Of a stretch of 64,000 nucleotides of DNA, positions 1-8,745 are shown piece after piece. Source of the DNA: Gammaproteobacteria bacterium (GTDB lineage Bacteria > Pseudomonadota > Gammaproteobacteria > Arenicellales > JAJDZL01). The notes under the pieces were generated by a model. That model was not told the DNA's origin, ran no database searches, and saw only the letters and a program-made list of their open reading frames with translations. The stretch covers positions 1 through 64,000 of the forward strand of contig JAJEHQ010000007.1 of assembly GCA_022823625.1 (NCBI GenBank), given 5' to 3'. Every line of letters begins with the position of its first letter. The first letter of the stretch is position 1. The translations under genes and the position numbers were made by a program.

Positions 1-3
1 CGT

Positions 4-25
4 AAAAAAACAGTTGCGTAGCAAC
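4..25 (-). terminator. Possible Rho-independent terminator of the FDH-accessory operon
   Basis: Read on the minus strand, a 5-bp stem (GTTGC/GCAAC, loop TAC) is followed by a T run (plus-strand A run at 4-10). It lies about 200 bp past the stop of the ferredoxin-like gene. The stem is short, so this is tentative. I see nothing else in 26-228 and no gene entering from the left edge. Confidence 0.35.
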
Positions 26-228
26 AAGGATATGCGCCTCCCAAAAGCGCGCAATTCCTGGTGTTTTTTATGGATTTATTAACAGGTTTATTTCCGCTCC
101 GTGGTTAATTTCAGACTCATTTTGCAATTGGAAAACACTGCGAATAAGTCACTTTTATTTCTAAATTGAATAGGTTGTCAAAAACTGGTTTACCTCGAAA
201 AAACCGTAGCAGAGAACCCACCAATCGT

Positions 229-1920
229 TCAGAGCTTATTGCGGGGAAATCCGCCCTCGGCTGCAAACATATCTTTCACCCGGCAGTCCTCACACATTTC
301 CAGTCGTTTAATCGCATCTTCATTCTTTGCAAACATTGAGTGGCTTTTGAGCTTTTCTTTCATCGTATTAAGCATGGCACTGGTTGCAAATGGTTTTCCG
401 CACATGATGCAATGAAAAGGAGAATCTTCATTCATTGTGCGAGAGCGCATGCGCTCATCGGTATTGAACAGGTATCTCGGGTTTAGTGATATCGAGCCCT
501 CTGGGCATGCAGTTTCACAGAGGCCGCATTGAACACAATTGTGCTCTATAAAACTCAACTTGGGTGATTCTCCACCTGATTCCAGAGCGGATGCCGGGCA
601 AACTGACACGCACCCCATGCACAGTGTGCAGGTATTCGTATCAACATTAACCTCACCGAACGGTGAATGTGACGGCATGACAGCTGTTTTCGGCTGCTGG
701 GGTGCATGATCGTACAAATGCTCAATCGCGGTCCGAATGTCGGTTCGTTTTATTCCCGCCGGCGCAAACGATGCAGGCTGAACCTGGAACAGTGCTGCAG
801 TGTCTGAATTCAGTTGATCAACAGAAAATGGTTCTTCCAGAAATTCAATGACTGGCTCAGATTGCCCCAGACTCTGCAAAAGCACATGCAATATTTCAAA
901 CTGCTCGCTCAATTCGCGCCGCATGGATTTGGGTGTTTCACTCGTCATCAATACTTTAATACTCGAAGCACCATAAGCCAACGCGCTCAGACAGATGTCC
1001 AAGCCCAGCGATCCCACCTCTTCAACTTCGACAGGTAAAAAGTTTTCTTTCATTAGATTGCTGTGTCGTTCAAGCAGTAGTGTGCCATTGGCTTTGTCGT
1101 AGAAAAGAAGTGTTGGATTCGTACCACCAGATTCTCTGTAAAAATGAAGCAGCTGTTTCAGAATTTCTTCGAGATTGTTTGATGGCGGATAAGCATAGGT
1201 TATTGCACCGGTAGGACACGCAGCGGCGCAAGACCCTCCGCCCTGGCACAGATGAGAGTTCACTTCAATCATGTCCGTCGCCGGTACAATGGCATCAGTT
1301 GGACAGGCATCGATACATCGAGTACAGGCTACGATACCGCTGCGACTGTGTGCGCAGATTTCGGGGTCGTAATTGAAAAACTTAGGTTTGTCAAAACTCC
1401 CGATCATTTCGGGAATCTCACTTAACGCACTCTTGATTTGAGATTTTCGGCTGGCATCTTTACCGATCCAATAGTAACCTGGTGGTGAGATTTCAGCTGC
1501 AATGGCCGGTTTGTCCGAAAACTCCATCACCATATCGAAGTGTCCAGATTCATGCCCTGCATACACGCCGAGATTCATGCGTCGTTCACCCGTTATGGAA
1601 ATCGCTTGAAAGGCGCCCAGGTAACCGGACAATTCGTACTCTTCTGCATAAAAATTGATCGGGTATTCGAACGACTCGTCCTCATCATCTGTTCTTTTAC
1701 TCGTGGTGAGCGTGTGACTCCTAACACCTGTTTCGGACAGATTAGTCTGAACTTTAGCAATTTCTTTTGCAGGGCCAACAATCAGCACACGTCCTGTTGA
1801 TGTGTAGCCAACAATCGATGTTGGAGAAACCTCAACTTCAACCGAGTTGATGGCTTGGCTGCGAGCCTTGCCATCTTGGGTCTCAGCAGGAAGAGCCGAT
1901 AAAAATTCGGAAAGATTCAT
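229..1920 (-). CDS. Multi-cluster 4Fe-4S ferredoxin-like protein of formate dehydrogenase loci
   Basis: A 563-residue soluble iron-sulfur protein. Two ferredoxin-type cysteine clusters lie near residues 187-235 (CTRCIDACP and CQGGGSCAAACP) and two more near 427-475 (CTLCMGCVSVCP and CVQCGLCETACP), so up to four 4Fe-4S clusters are possible. A C-terminal CxxC...CxxC pair (CIMC, CEDC) looks like a metal-binding knuckle. No signal peptide is visible, so it is probably cytoplasmic. It is followed upstream, on the same strand, by DUF3306 and DUF3305 genes and a divergent fdhD, a neighbourhood known from proteobacterial formate dehydrogenase clusters. An electron-transfer or maturation role for formate dehydrogenase is inferred from that context. 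The structural fdh genes are not in the window and may lie to the left. Confidence 0.8.
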   Translation of the reverse strand: MNLSEFLSALPAETQDGKARSQAINSVEVEVSPTSIVGYTSTGRVLIVGPAKEIAKVQTNLSETGVRSHTLTTSKRTDDEDESFEYPINFYAEEYELSGYLGAFQAISITGERRMNLGVYAGHESGHFDMVMEFSDKPAIAAEISPPGYYWIGKDASRKSQIKSALSEIPEMIGSFDKPKFFNYDPEICAHSRSGIVACTRCIDACPTDAIVPATDMIEVNSHLCQGGGSCAAACPTGAITYAYPPSNNLEEILKQLLHFYRESGGTNPTLLFYDKANGTLLLERHSNLMKENFLPVEVEEVGSLGLDICLSALAYGASSIKVLMTSETPKSMRRELSEQFEILHVLLQSLGQSEPVIEFLEEPFSVDQLNSDTAALFQVQPASFAPAGIKRTDIRTAIEHLYDHAPQQPKTAVMPSHSPFGEVNVDTNTCTLCMGCVSVCPASALESGGESPKLSFIEHNCVQCGLCETACPEGSISLNPRYLFNTDERMRSRTMNEDSPFHCIMCGKPFATSAMLNTMKEKLKSHSMFAKNEDAIKRLEMCEDCRVKDMFAAEGGFPRNKL

Positions 1921-1944
1921 AAGCAGAAATAAAGAGCGCTTGTT

Positions 1945-2550
1945 CTAGACGACGGGTTCGTCTGAATTCGATTCCTGTTCAGGGTTCTGAACGTCTTTGG
2001 CAGCAATATCATCATCTGATGGAAGAACTTCATCACTTGCAACAGAGGATTCCTCTTCCTCTGTTCGCTCGCTGTCTGATTCAATTGTTTCTGAAACTTC
2101 TCCTGATTCAGCTGCCTGCTGCCTTTTCAATGCTTCCTCCGCTTTCTTTCGTTCTTCATGAAATTTCATATCGGAGGTAACGATGTCGCCAAGCAGTTCA
2201 AAAGTCGTAAAGTCGTCATCATAGTCATTAAGTCCGTCAACAACATTGAAAGCAGGGGATTTGAACAGCTTGCGTAGGGCTAGCTTTCTTAATTTCTCAT
2301 CAACCTCCGGCGACATAAACAAGGAATAATCACTCTCTTCGCTAAGTGATTCAATTGGTGGCAATTCAACTGGTGCTTCATCTTCCTGTTCGGTCTGTTC
2401 CGTCTGTTCAATTTCTGCTGAAGCAATCGCTTCAGCATCTGAATCAGTTTCGGTTTCGGTTTGCTGATCTTGAATTTCAGTCGATGGCAACTCTTTCTCT
2501 GTTCCTTCGGCTTTTTGTTTAGACCAGCGATGAAGTAATGAATTTGACAT
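1945..2550 (-). CDS. DUF3306 domain protein, formate dehydrogenase-associated
   Basis: A 201-residue protein starting with the SLLHRWSKQK element typical of DUF3306 proteins. The N-terminal third (about 15-70) and the C-terminal third (about 145-201) are very rich in Glu, Asp, Ser and Thr and are probably disordered. A conserved middle part (about 75-135) carries the LRKLALRKLFKSPAFN region and an aspartate-rich LNDYDDDFT stretch. The biochemical role is not known. DUF3306 genes co-occur with DUF3305 and fdhD at formate dehydrogenase loci, and the arrangement here fits. The gene ends 24 bp before the ferredoxin-like gene on the same strand, so the two are probably co-transcribed. Confidence 0.75.
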   Translation of the reverse strand: MSNSLLHRWSKQKAEGTEKELPSTEIQDQQTETETDSDAEAIASAEIEQTEQTEQEDEAPVELPPIESLSEESDYSLFMSPEVDEKLRKLALRKLFKSPAFNVVDGLNDYDDDFTTFELLGDIVTSDMKFHEERKKAEEALKRQQAAESGEVSETIESDSERTEEEESSVASDEVLPSDDDIAAKDVQNPEQESNSDEPVV

Positions 2551-2689
2551 GAAATTAATAATCAGGTATTAAGGTTATGCATCAACGAAATTTATACTGT
2601 CGTCGAACATTCAAAAATCGTCATTAGATCAATACAGTTGTCTACTGCTAATGTTCAGCTGTATTCCTAGTATGCGAGCGCCTTACAAG

Positions 2690-3217
2690 TCAGTTAGTGG
2701 AAGGTGGTTGGTTTCTCAGTGATTCTTTATACCAGTCGCGGCGTTTTCGCTTTTTCTTTACTTGAGGAATGTAGTTGTTTACAACAAACTGCTCGGCTGA
2801 ATCTCGAATATCTGCTGGCAGAGGACCTGACAGAACCAGACTGTCGGTTTCCAAATGGGCACCGGCCTCATCCTGAGAAATGGTTACCAAATGGGGAATC
2901 GGTACCGCATCATCGTCCACTGCGTCAAGTTCACAAACAATAAAAGCATATGGCACATCTGATAGCAGGTTATACCAGTAACCCTCAGCCGCATCAACGT
3001 ACAATTTAATCTTCAGACCCTTCCACAGATACTGGGAGGTTTGCGTGGATTCGCGAATCGTGATTGGTCCCTCTAGAGAATCCGGTCCTTCTCTATCGGA
3101 GAGAATCGCAGCTACTTCCCACTCGTAGCTAATCCAAGACTTTACACGTTTTTCCTGCTTCTCCAGGACTACCGCAACCTTGAATTCCGGCAATTTCAAC
3201 TGAACCATAATCTGCAC
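2690..3217 (-). CDS. DUF3305 domain protein, formate dehydrogenase-associated
   Basis: A 175-residue protein matching the DUF3305 pattern: an N-terminal VAVVLEKQEKRVKSWISYEWEV segment, a central WKGLKIKLYVDAAEGYWYNL segment and a basic C-terminus (QVKKKRKRRDW). No signal peptide or membrane segment is seen. The function is unknown. It is the first gene of a minus-strand group (DUF3305, DUF3306, ferredoxin-like) and is divergent from fdhD, with 66 bp between the start codons that must hold both promoters. A TATAAT hexamer lies at 3243-3248 in that gap, reading towards fdhD. Confidence 0.75.
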   Translation of the reverse strand: MQIMVQLKLPEFKVAVVLEKQEKRVKSWISYEWEVAAILSDREGPDSLEGPITIRESTQTSQYLWKGLKIKLYVDAAEGYWYNLLSDVPYAFIVCELDAVDDDAVPIPHLVTISQDEAGAHLETDSLVLSGPLPADIRDSAEQFVVNNYIPQVKKKRKRRDWYKESLRNQPPSTN

Positions 3218-3283
3218 TTGAAGCGAGTTTAATCAAACTCAATATAATACAACTCAATCAGTCAATTATTTCCCTGCAAACAA

Positions 3284-4165
3284 ATGAGCGGTCAAAAAAC
3301 ATCTAAACTTGAGCCGTTACTTTCATCATCCGGCCTGCGACCCACCCATCCGGTAGAAGCAATCGATGAATTCGGCACAAAGCGCGACATGCGAGTGGCG
3401 GGAGAGTTTCCGCTAACGATCAAAGTGGATGATCGAGAGGTGGTAACGCTGATGACACTGGGTACTTACCCTGAGTTGTTGGCACTCGGCTACCTGCGCA
3501 ATCAGCGACTAGTGGAAAGCGTATATGACATCAAGTCCATTAAAGTTGATTGGGACCGGGAAACAGCATTTGTTGAAACTCACGCAGGTGAGGGGATCAT
3601 CGATTGGGAAAATAAGCTGTCCAAACGCACCGTGACAACTGGCTGCGGGCAAGGTACCGTTTTCAGTTGTACGCTGGATAAGATTTACGAAAATCCTTTG
3701 CCTAAAGCTTTCATCCGGCAATCAACCCTTTACGGCCTGCTCTCTAATATCGCAAAGTTCAACGAGATTTACAAACAGGCCGGTGCGGTACACGGCTGTG
3801 CGCTTTGCGAAAACACCAACATCGAAATTTTTGTTGAAGATGTCGGCCGACATAACGCAGCAGACACAATTGCTGGTCAGATGTGGATGGATGGCACATC
3901 TGGAGAAGGGAAAATCTTTTATACAACGGGTCGTTTGACTTCGGAAATTGTGATGAAGGTGGCTCACATGGGGATTCCCATTCTTTTGTCTCGTTCTGGT
4001 ATTACTTATATGGGTCTCGAGTTGGCGCAGGACCTGCGTGTGACGATGATTGCCAGGGCCAAGGGTCGGCACTTTCTCGTCTACAACGGTTCCGATACAG
4101 TCGAATACGATCAAGTGCCAGAGAGACGAGCCGCTGTCGCAAACCGTCAAGTTGCCGTCGGATAA
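3284..4165 (+). CDS. fdhD: FdhD, formate dehydrogenase sulfur carrier/sulfurtransferase
   Basis: FdhD moves sulfur from the cysteine desulfurase IscS to the molybdenum cofactor of formate dehydrogenase, which needs the sulfurated form. The 293 residues include the family region around TTGCGQG, with Cys121 where the E. coli CxxC motif (C121, C124) begins; the second position is Gly124 here. The later AVHGCALC and DVGRHNAADTIAG segments and the TTGRLTSEIVMK block are FdhD signatures. The gene is divergent from the DUF3305/DUF3306 genes and is followed 3 bp later by lpxK, so it may be transcribed together with the lipid A genes. The single-Cys motif is the only oddity; the family call is firm. 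Confidence 0.93.
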   Translation: MSGQKTSKLEPLLSSSGLRPTHPVEAIDEFGTKRDMRVAGEFPLTIKVDDREVVTLMTLGTYPELLALGYLRNQRLVESVYDIKSIKVDWDRETAFVETHAGEGIIDWENKLSKRTVTTGCGQGTVFSCTLDKIYENPLPKAFIRQSTLYGLLSNIAKFNEIYKQAGAVHGCALCENTNIEIFVEDVGRHNAADTIAGQMWMDGTSGEGKIFYTTGRLTSEIVMKVAHMGIPILLSRSGITYMGLELAQDLRVTMIARAKGRHFLVYNGSDTVEYDQVPERRAAVANRQVAVG

Positions 4166-4168
4166 CAT

Positions 4169-5170
4169 GTGAATCTAGACGATTTTTTCCGACAGGTCTG
4201 GAAAGACCGTAATCTTACTGCACTTGGATTTTGGCCGCTCAGTTTGCTGTACAGTACCGTCGTTGAGATTCGAAGATTCGGATATTCATGTGGATTGTTT
4301 GCAGTCGAACACTTTCAATTCCCGATCATCGTCATTGGTAATCTGACAGTCGGCGGGACCGGTAAAACACCATTAACCATATGGGCTGTCGAACATCTGA
4401 AAAATGCTGGCTACTCCCCCGGAGTAATCAGTCGAGGTTATGGTAGACGGCTCTCTGAGACTCACTTGGTCGGAGAAGACAGTACTCCAGATGTTGCCGG
4501 AGATGAACCTCTTGTCATTTGGCGACGTACTAATGTGCCAGTTGCAGTTGCCAGGCAAAGGTCTGATGCCATTCGTTTGCTGATCAAGGAAAAAGACTGC
4601 AATATTTTCATTAGCGATGATGGCTTGCAACACCTATCGATTGAATCAGATTTGAAAATAATGCTGATTGATGGAGAAGAGCGTTTTGGTAATGGTTTTT
4701 GTTTGCCTGCCGGACCGCTGCGCGAAAGTTCAAGACATGCGCATAGCGTCGACCTCAAACTTGTCAACGGTATAGGACAGACGAATGAATATTCAATGGA
4801 ATGTAAACTGACTGAAGCAGTGAACCTATTGAGCAATTCAAAAACGCGTACGCTTGAATCATTTGCTGGCGAATCCGTTTCAGCCATTGCAGGCATTCGA
4901 AATCCGAAGCGTTTCTTTAGTTTGCTGGCTGAACGGGGCATTCAATCCGAGAATTACTCATTTCCCGATCACCACGACTTCGACCGAGAGGAATTATCCG
5001 CGATTTTGACGACAGATGACATCGTATTAATGACCGAAAAAGATGCAGTGAAGTGTGCTCAATTTGCGTCTCCAAACTGGTGGTGTGTGAAACTTGAAGC
5101 TGTTCCTGAGGCTGCGTTTCAGAACACATTCTCCGATAGAGTTTCCGCGATTGTGAGATCTAATTTATGA
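4169..5170 (+). CDS. lpxK: Tetraacyldisaccharide 4'-kinase LpxK
   Basis: An inner-membrane-associated kinase that phosphorylates the 4' position of the lipid A disaccharide precursor. It has 333 residues, the usual length. The P-loop is at 62-67 (GGTGKT), preceded by the family segment PIIVIGNLTVG, and the later SDDGLQH and GNGFCLPAGPLRE blocks are LpxK hallmarks. The start is GTG, 3 bp after the fdhD stop. The last four bases overlap the kdsB start (ATGA), indicating translational coupling. The lpxK-kdsB-phosphatase order resembles that of Pseudomonas, but without the small ycaR gene between lpxK and kdsB. Confidence 0.95.
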   Translation: MNLDDFFRQVWKDRNLTALGFWPLSLLYSTVVEIRRFGYSCGLFAVEHFQFPIIVIGNLTVGGTGKTPLTIWAVEHLKNAGYSPGVISRGYGRRLSETHLVGEDSTPDVAGDEPLVIWRRTNVPVAVARQRSDAIRLLIKEKDCNIFISDDGLQHLSIESDLKIMLIDGEERFGNGFCLPAGPLRESSRHAHSVDLKLVNGIGQTNEYSMECKLTEAVNLLSNSKTRTLESFAGESVSAIAGIRNPKRFFSLLAERGIQSENYSFPDHHDFDREELSAILTTDDIVLMTEKDAVKCAQFASPNWWCVKLEAVPEAAFQNTFSDRVSAIVRSNL

Positions 5171-5934
5171 CTCCGAAAGTGCCTTTCGATGTGGTTATTC
5201 CTGCTCGATTTGCATCAGCCCGTTTTCCTGCCAAACTGCTTGCCGATATTTGCGGAAAAACGATGATCCAGCGAGTCGTGGAGTGTGCGATGTCAAGTTC
5301 TGCTGAGCAGGTTATTGTGGCGGTGGACGACGAGCGTATCGCAGATAACGTGAGGCTTACAACTTCAGCGACGGTGATTGCAACATCAGAGGATCACGCC
5401 TCAGGCACTGATCGTATTGCAGAGGCCGTTCAGAAGATGAAACTACCCGGTGAACGAATGATTGTTAATGTTCAGGGCGACGAACCCCTGATGCCTGGAG
5501 AACTCATTGATCAGGTGGTGACTGTTTTACAAACCGACTCACAGGCCGTAATCGGAACCGCAGCAGTTCCGATGAATCTTGATATACATGGAAACGACCC
5601 CAACCGCGTAAAGTGCATCATCGATCGTCATAATCGAGCACTTTATTTTTCTCGAAGCGTAATTCCGTATCGCACTAAAACAAACCAGGAAAACGCTCGT
5701 ACGGGTTTGCATCACATCGGAATTTATGCATACACTGTCGACTACCTGGTTCACAAACATGCCAGTCGAGATGTTTGCCCAGTAGAAAAAGAGGAAGGTC
5801 TGGAACAACTTCGCGCACTTTATCATGGCGACACCATCGCTGTACATATTGATGAAAATTATCGCGGAATAGGAGTTGACACTCAAGACGACTTGGACCT
5901 GGTTCGCAGCATCATCGAAACAGAACATTTCTAA
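5167..5934 (+). CDS. kdsB: 3-deoxy-manno-octulosonate cytidylyltransferase KdsB
   Basis: Activates Kdo with CTP to CMP-Kdo for transfer to lipid A. The 255 residues show the nucleotidyltransferase signatures: VIPARFASARFPAKLL at the N-terminus, the VQGDEPLMP block near residue 100, HIGIYAYT in the middle and a C-terminal GVDTQDDLD segment. It overlaps lpxK by 4 bp and is followed 23 bp later by a tyrosine phosphatase gene, so it belongs to a five-gene envelope operon running to nagZ. The length and all motifs are normal. Confidence 0.96.
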   Translation: MTPKVPFDVVIPARFASARFPAKLLADICGKTMIQRVVECAMSSSAEQVIVAVDDERIADNVRLTTSATVIATSEDHASGTDRIAEAVQKMKLPGERMIVNVQGDEPLMPGELIDQVVTVLQTDSQAVIGTAAVPMNLDIHGNDPNRVKCIIDRHNRALYFSRSVIPYRTKTNQENARTGLHHIGIYAYTVDYLVHKHASRDVCPVEKEEGLEQLRALYHGDTIAVHIDENYRGIGVDTQDDLDLVRSIIETEHF

Positions 5935-5957
5935 AAAAGGGGAGACACAACAGCATC

Positions 5958-6455
5958 ATGTCAGATCACCGAGAAGTTGGCGTACTATTTGTCTGCCTGG
6001 GTAATATTTGTCGCTCGCCCAGTGCAGAAGGCATATTCAGGCATTGTGTAGAAAATTCCAACCTGCAACTAAAGGTCAAAATTGATTCTGCTGGTACCGC
6101 AAATTACCATTCAGGCGACCCTCCCGATTCACGAGCGATCAGTGTGGCAGCCACTCGCGGAATTGATCTCAACAATTTGCGTGCTCGACAAGTCCGTCGT
6201 TCAGATTTTCAACAATTTGATTACATCATCGCAATGGACCGCCACAACTATTCCGACTTGATCTCGTTGGCACCACGGGATCATCGTTGCAGAATCCAAC
6301 TATTTTTAGACTTTACGGATAATTGGTCAGAACGTGAAATTCCTGACCCATACTATGGCGGGCCGCAGGGATTTGAACGGGCATTCGACATGATTACTGA
6401 TGCTTCAAATGGTCTCATAAAGGACATCAAGAAAAACTTCGAAATGATTGAATAA
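5958..6455 (+). CDS. Low-molecular-weight protein tyrosine phosphatase
   Basis: A 165-residue cytoplasmic phosphatase of the arsenate-reductase/LMW-PTP fold. The catalytic P-loop is C13-LGNIC-R19-S, and the general acid Asp130 lies in the DPYYGG segment near the C-terminus, as expected for active enzymes. Neighbours kdsB and the L,D-transpeptidase suggest a role in envelope or polysaccharide regulation, since homologues often act on tyrosine-phosphorylated polysaccharide kinases; that is inferred from context. An upstream purine-rich GGGGAG sits rather far (about 14 nt) from the ATG. The following gene starts 3 bp after the stop. Confidence 0.92.
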   Translation: MSDHREVGVLFVCLGNICRSPSAEGIFRHCVENSNLQLKVKIDSAGTANYHSGDPPDSRAISVAATRGIDLNNLRARQVRRSDFQQFDYIIAMDRHNYSDLISLAPRDHRCRIQLFLDFTDNWSEREIPDPYYGGPQGFERAFDMITDASNGLIKDIKKNFEMIE

Positions 6456-6458
6456 TCA

Positions 6459-6953
6459 ATGTATATCGAGGTCAATCTAAAGAATCAGAAATTGACTGCA
6501 GTCGATAACAACGGCTGTGTAGTCATGGATACTTTGGTCTCAACAGCTCGCAACGGACCTGGAGAGATTGAAAACAGTTTCTGCACACCACGAGGCTGGC
6601 ACAAGATTCAAGCGAAAATCGGTAAAGGCGAGCCGGAAAATTCAGTATTTCGCGGACGAAGGACAACAGGGGAGATCTACACTCCGGAAATGAAGCAGCA
6701 ATTTCCAGAACGCGACGACTGGATTTTGACACGTATCATGTGGCTAAGCGGTCTTGAACCGGGGAAAAATCGACATGGAAATGTCGATACCATGAGACGT
6801 TTCATCTACATTCACGGTTGTCCGGATGATGATCCCATGGGAATAGAAGGCTCGGCTGGCTGTATCAAAATGCGCAATCGAGACGTGATGGAACTGTTTG
6901 ATCAGGTCGAACCTGGTACATTGGTATACATCACCGAAGGGAAGGACAAGTGA
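6459..6953 (+). CDS. YkuD-type L,D-transpeptidase
   Basis: A small (164-residue) L,D-transpeptidase domain protein. The YkuD motif is visible: His119-Gly at IYIHGCPDDDP, then 13 residues later the catalytic SAGC135IKM segment, where Cys135 is the nucleophile. It would cross-link peptidoglycan or attach lipoproteins to it. There is no clear signal peptide at the annotated ATG, which is unusual for an enzyme acting outside the membrane, although many short YbiS-like homologues in this position also lack one. It sits between the phosphatase and nagZ and overlaps the nagZ start by 4 bp (GTGA). Confidence 0.88.
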   Translation: MYIEVNLKNQKLTAVDNNGCVVMDTLVSTARNGPGEIENSFCTPRGWHKIQAKIGKGEPENSVFRGRRTTGEIYTPEMKQQFPERDDWILTRIMWLSGLEPGKNRHGNVDTMRRFIYIHGCPDDDPMGIEGSAGCIKMRNRDVMELFDQVEPGTLVYITEGKDK

Positions 6954-7975
6954 CTGAAGATTCAAATTCGAAACTTGGCCCAATTTTCACATCGGTCTCG
7001 GGCGTCGAACTTAGCTCTGAAGATCGCGAACGGCTCCAAAGCGAAGCCGTCGGTGGCGTGGTACTCTTTGCCAATAACTGTGAATCTGCAGAGCAGGTTG
7101 GTCATCTCAGTAAAGAAATTCACGAGCTCAGAACGCCTTCCCTGATTATTGCCATCGACCAGGAGGGCGGCCGAGTGCAAAGACTGAAGAATGGTGTAAC
7201 TGAGATTCCACCGCAGCAACTGTTTGGCGCTCTCTATGACAAAGAGATCGATCGAGGTTATGATGCCGCTGAGATAGCAGGTTATTTGATGGCAAGCGAG
7301 CTTAGAGCCCTTGATGTTGACATCAGTTTTTCACCGGTTTTGGACGTTGCTACAGTTGAATCTGATGTCATCGGAAACCGTTCGTTTCACAGCGACCCCC
7401 ATTCTGTCGCAATTCTCGCTGATTCATGGACACGCGGCATGCAAAAGGCAGGTATGAAAGCAGTAGGAAAGCATTTCCCAGGGCACGGCGGAGTCGCTGC
7501 AGATTCTCACATCGAAGTTCCGGAAGATAGCCGAACTATTGAGCAACTCCTGAATTGCGACCTGATCCCTTACCGACGACTGGGGGAGCGCCTGTCAGCG
7601 GTAATGACGGCACACGTACTCTACAAAGAAGTTACCACAGCCATTCCAACTTATTCGTCATTTTGGCTGGAACATGTGCTACGGGAAATATTGGCGTTTT
7701 ATGGACCCGTTTTTAGTGATGATTTATCAATGAGTGGCGCTGCTGAAGCCGGGGATATGGAAACGCGAGTAATGACCGCATTAATGAGTGGTTGTGATTT
7801 TGCGTTGATCTGTCAAAGCAGTGTTGAAACTGATAAAGCGATAGATGCCTTGCTCCAAAACAGAGAACTCTGGAAAGAACCGGGATGGCAGTTGGATCAC
7901 TTGCGCCCGGAAGAAGGTGAGAAATCTGACGAAATTGAGCAGATTAAAGAATACTTTTTTGAACTGATATCTTGA
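6950..7975 (+). CDS. nagZ: Beta-N-acetylhexosaminidase NagZ (peptidoglycan recycling)
   Basis: A cytoplasmic GH3 enzyme that removes N-acetylglucosamine from anhydro-muropeptides during wall recycling. Its 341 residues are normal for NagZ. The signature KHFPGHG...DSH is near residue 173 and carries the His/Asp dyad. The catalytic Asp lies in FSDDLSMSG near residue 256. DQEGGRVQRL near residue 73 is also typical. The GTG start overlaps the L,D-transpeptidase stop, and GGGAAGGA just upstream fits a ribosome binding site. It is the last gene of the lpxK-nagZ operon and converges on efp. Confidence 0.95.
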   Translation: MTEDSNSKLGPIFTSVSGVELSSEDRERLQSEAVGGVVLFANNCESAEQVGHLSKEIHELRTPSLIIAIDQEGGRVQRLKNGVTEIPPQQLFGALYDKEIDRGYDAAEIAGYLMASELRALDVDISFSPVLDVATVESDVIGNRSFHSDPHSVAILADSWTRGMQKAGMKAVGKHFPGHGGVAADSHIEVPEDSRTIEQLLNCDLIPYRRLGERLSAVMTAHVLYKEVTTAIPTYSSFWLEHVLREILAFYGPVFSDDLSMSGAAEAGDMETRVMTALMSGCDFALICQSSVETDKAIDALLQNRELWKEPGWQLDHLRPEEGEKSDEIEQIKEYFFELIS

Positions 7976-8086
7976 CTTTGAAGATCACTGGATCTCACGC
8001 ATTAATATTATTTTCCATCAGCTAGTTGTCTATCGTATCTGAGCCAATTCATCAATAACTTTATCAAGCACTAATACAATTGGCTG

Positions 8087-8650
8087 TTAATTTGCACGTT
8101 CAATATAAGCGCCTGAATCAGTATTGACTCTTACTGAATCTCCAGCATTAAGAAATGTTGGTACATTGACTCGAAGACCAGTCGAAAGGGTGGCCGGCTT
8201 ACTTCCTCCCGCGGCTGTCTGACCTTTGATTGCAGCGTCTGTCTCAATAATTTCCAGAACAACACTCTCTGGCAACTCAACACCAATTGGCGCTCCGTTA
8301 TAAAGATTGATCTGAACCTCAAGATCGGGAATCAGGTACTCGATTTGATCGCTCAAGTCTTCCGCTGTCAGTTCTATCTGCTCATAATTCTCGATATCCA
8401 TGAACGTGTAAATATCACCATCACTGTAGAGGTACTGCATTTTCCTGAAATCAACATGCGCTTTTTCTAACTTGTCTTCCGATCTAAAGCGATCGTTTCG
8501 TTTGGTTCCAGCAGATACATCCTTAATTTCAAGTTGCACGAAAGCGCCACCTTTTCCAGGCTTCACGTGAGTTTTCCTGAGGATTTTCCAAAGCGACCCA
8601 TCAAGTTCGATCAGATTTCCAACTTTGGCTTCAAATGCAGAAATTTTCAT
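8087..8650 (-). CDS. efp: Elongation factor P
   Basis: A translation factor that relieves ribosome stalling at polyproline stretches. At 187 residues it is full length, with the three beta-barrel domains expected. The loop carrying the modified lysine reads VKPGK33GG, the Lys-type site used by EpmA/EpmB. No epmA or epmB is in the window. It is divergent from uvrC and convergent with nagZ, so it is a single-gene unit. Confidence 0.97.
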   Translation of the reverse strand: MKISAFEAKVGNLIELDGSLWKILRKTHVKPGKGGAFVQLEIKDVSAGTKRNDRFRSEDKLEKAHVDFRKMQYLYSDGDIYTFMDIENYEQIELTAEDLSDQIEYLIPDLEVQINLYNGAPIGVELPESVVLEIIETDAAIKGQTAAGGSKPATLSTGLRVNVPTFLNAGDSVRVNTDSGAYIERAN

Positions 8651-8697
8651 TGTTCAAGAATCCTATTGAGTGGTTTAATTGACTGCTGTGCCAATTA

Positions 8698-8730
8698 GTG
8701 AATCACTTAATATACAGGATTAGGTGATTC
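8698..8730. promoter_or_regulatory. Inverted repeat in the efp/uvrC divergent promoter region
   Basis: GAATCAC (8700-8706) and GTGATTC (8724-8730) form a 7-bp inverted repeat with a 17-bp spacer, and the left arm lies inside the small palindrome GTGAATCAC. It sits 16 bp before the uvrC ATG in the 95-bp gap shared by the two divergent genes. It could be an operator or an mRNA hairpin over the uvrC leader. I cannot name a binding protein. Confidence 0.3.
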
Positions 8731-8745
8731 GAGTAACTCTGTTGG

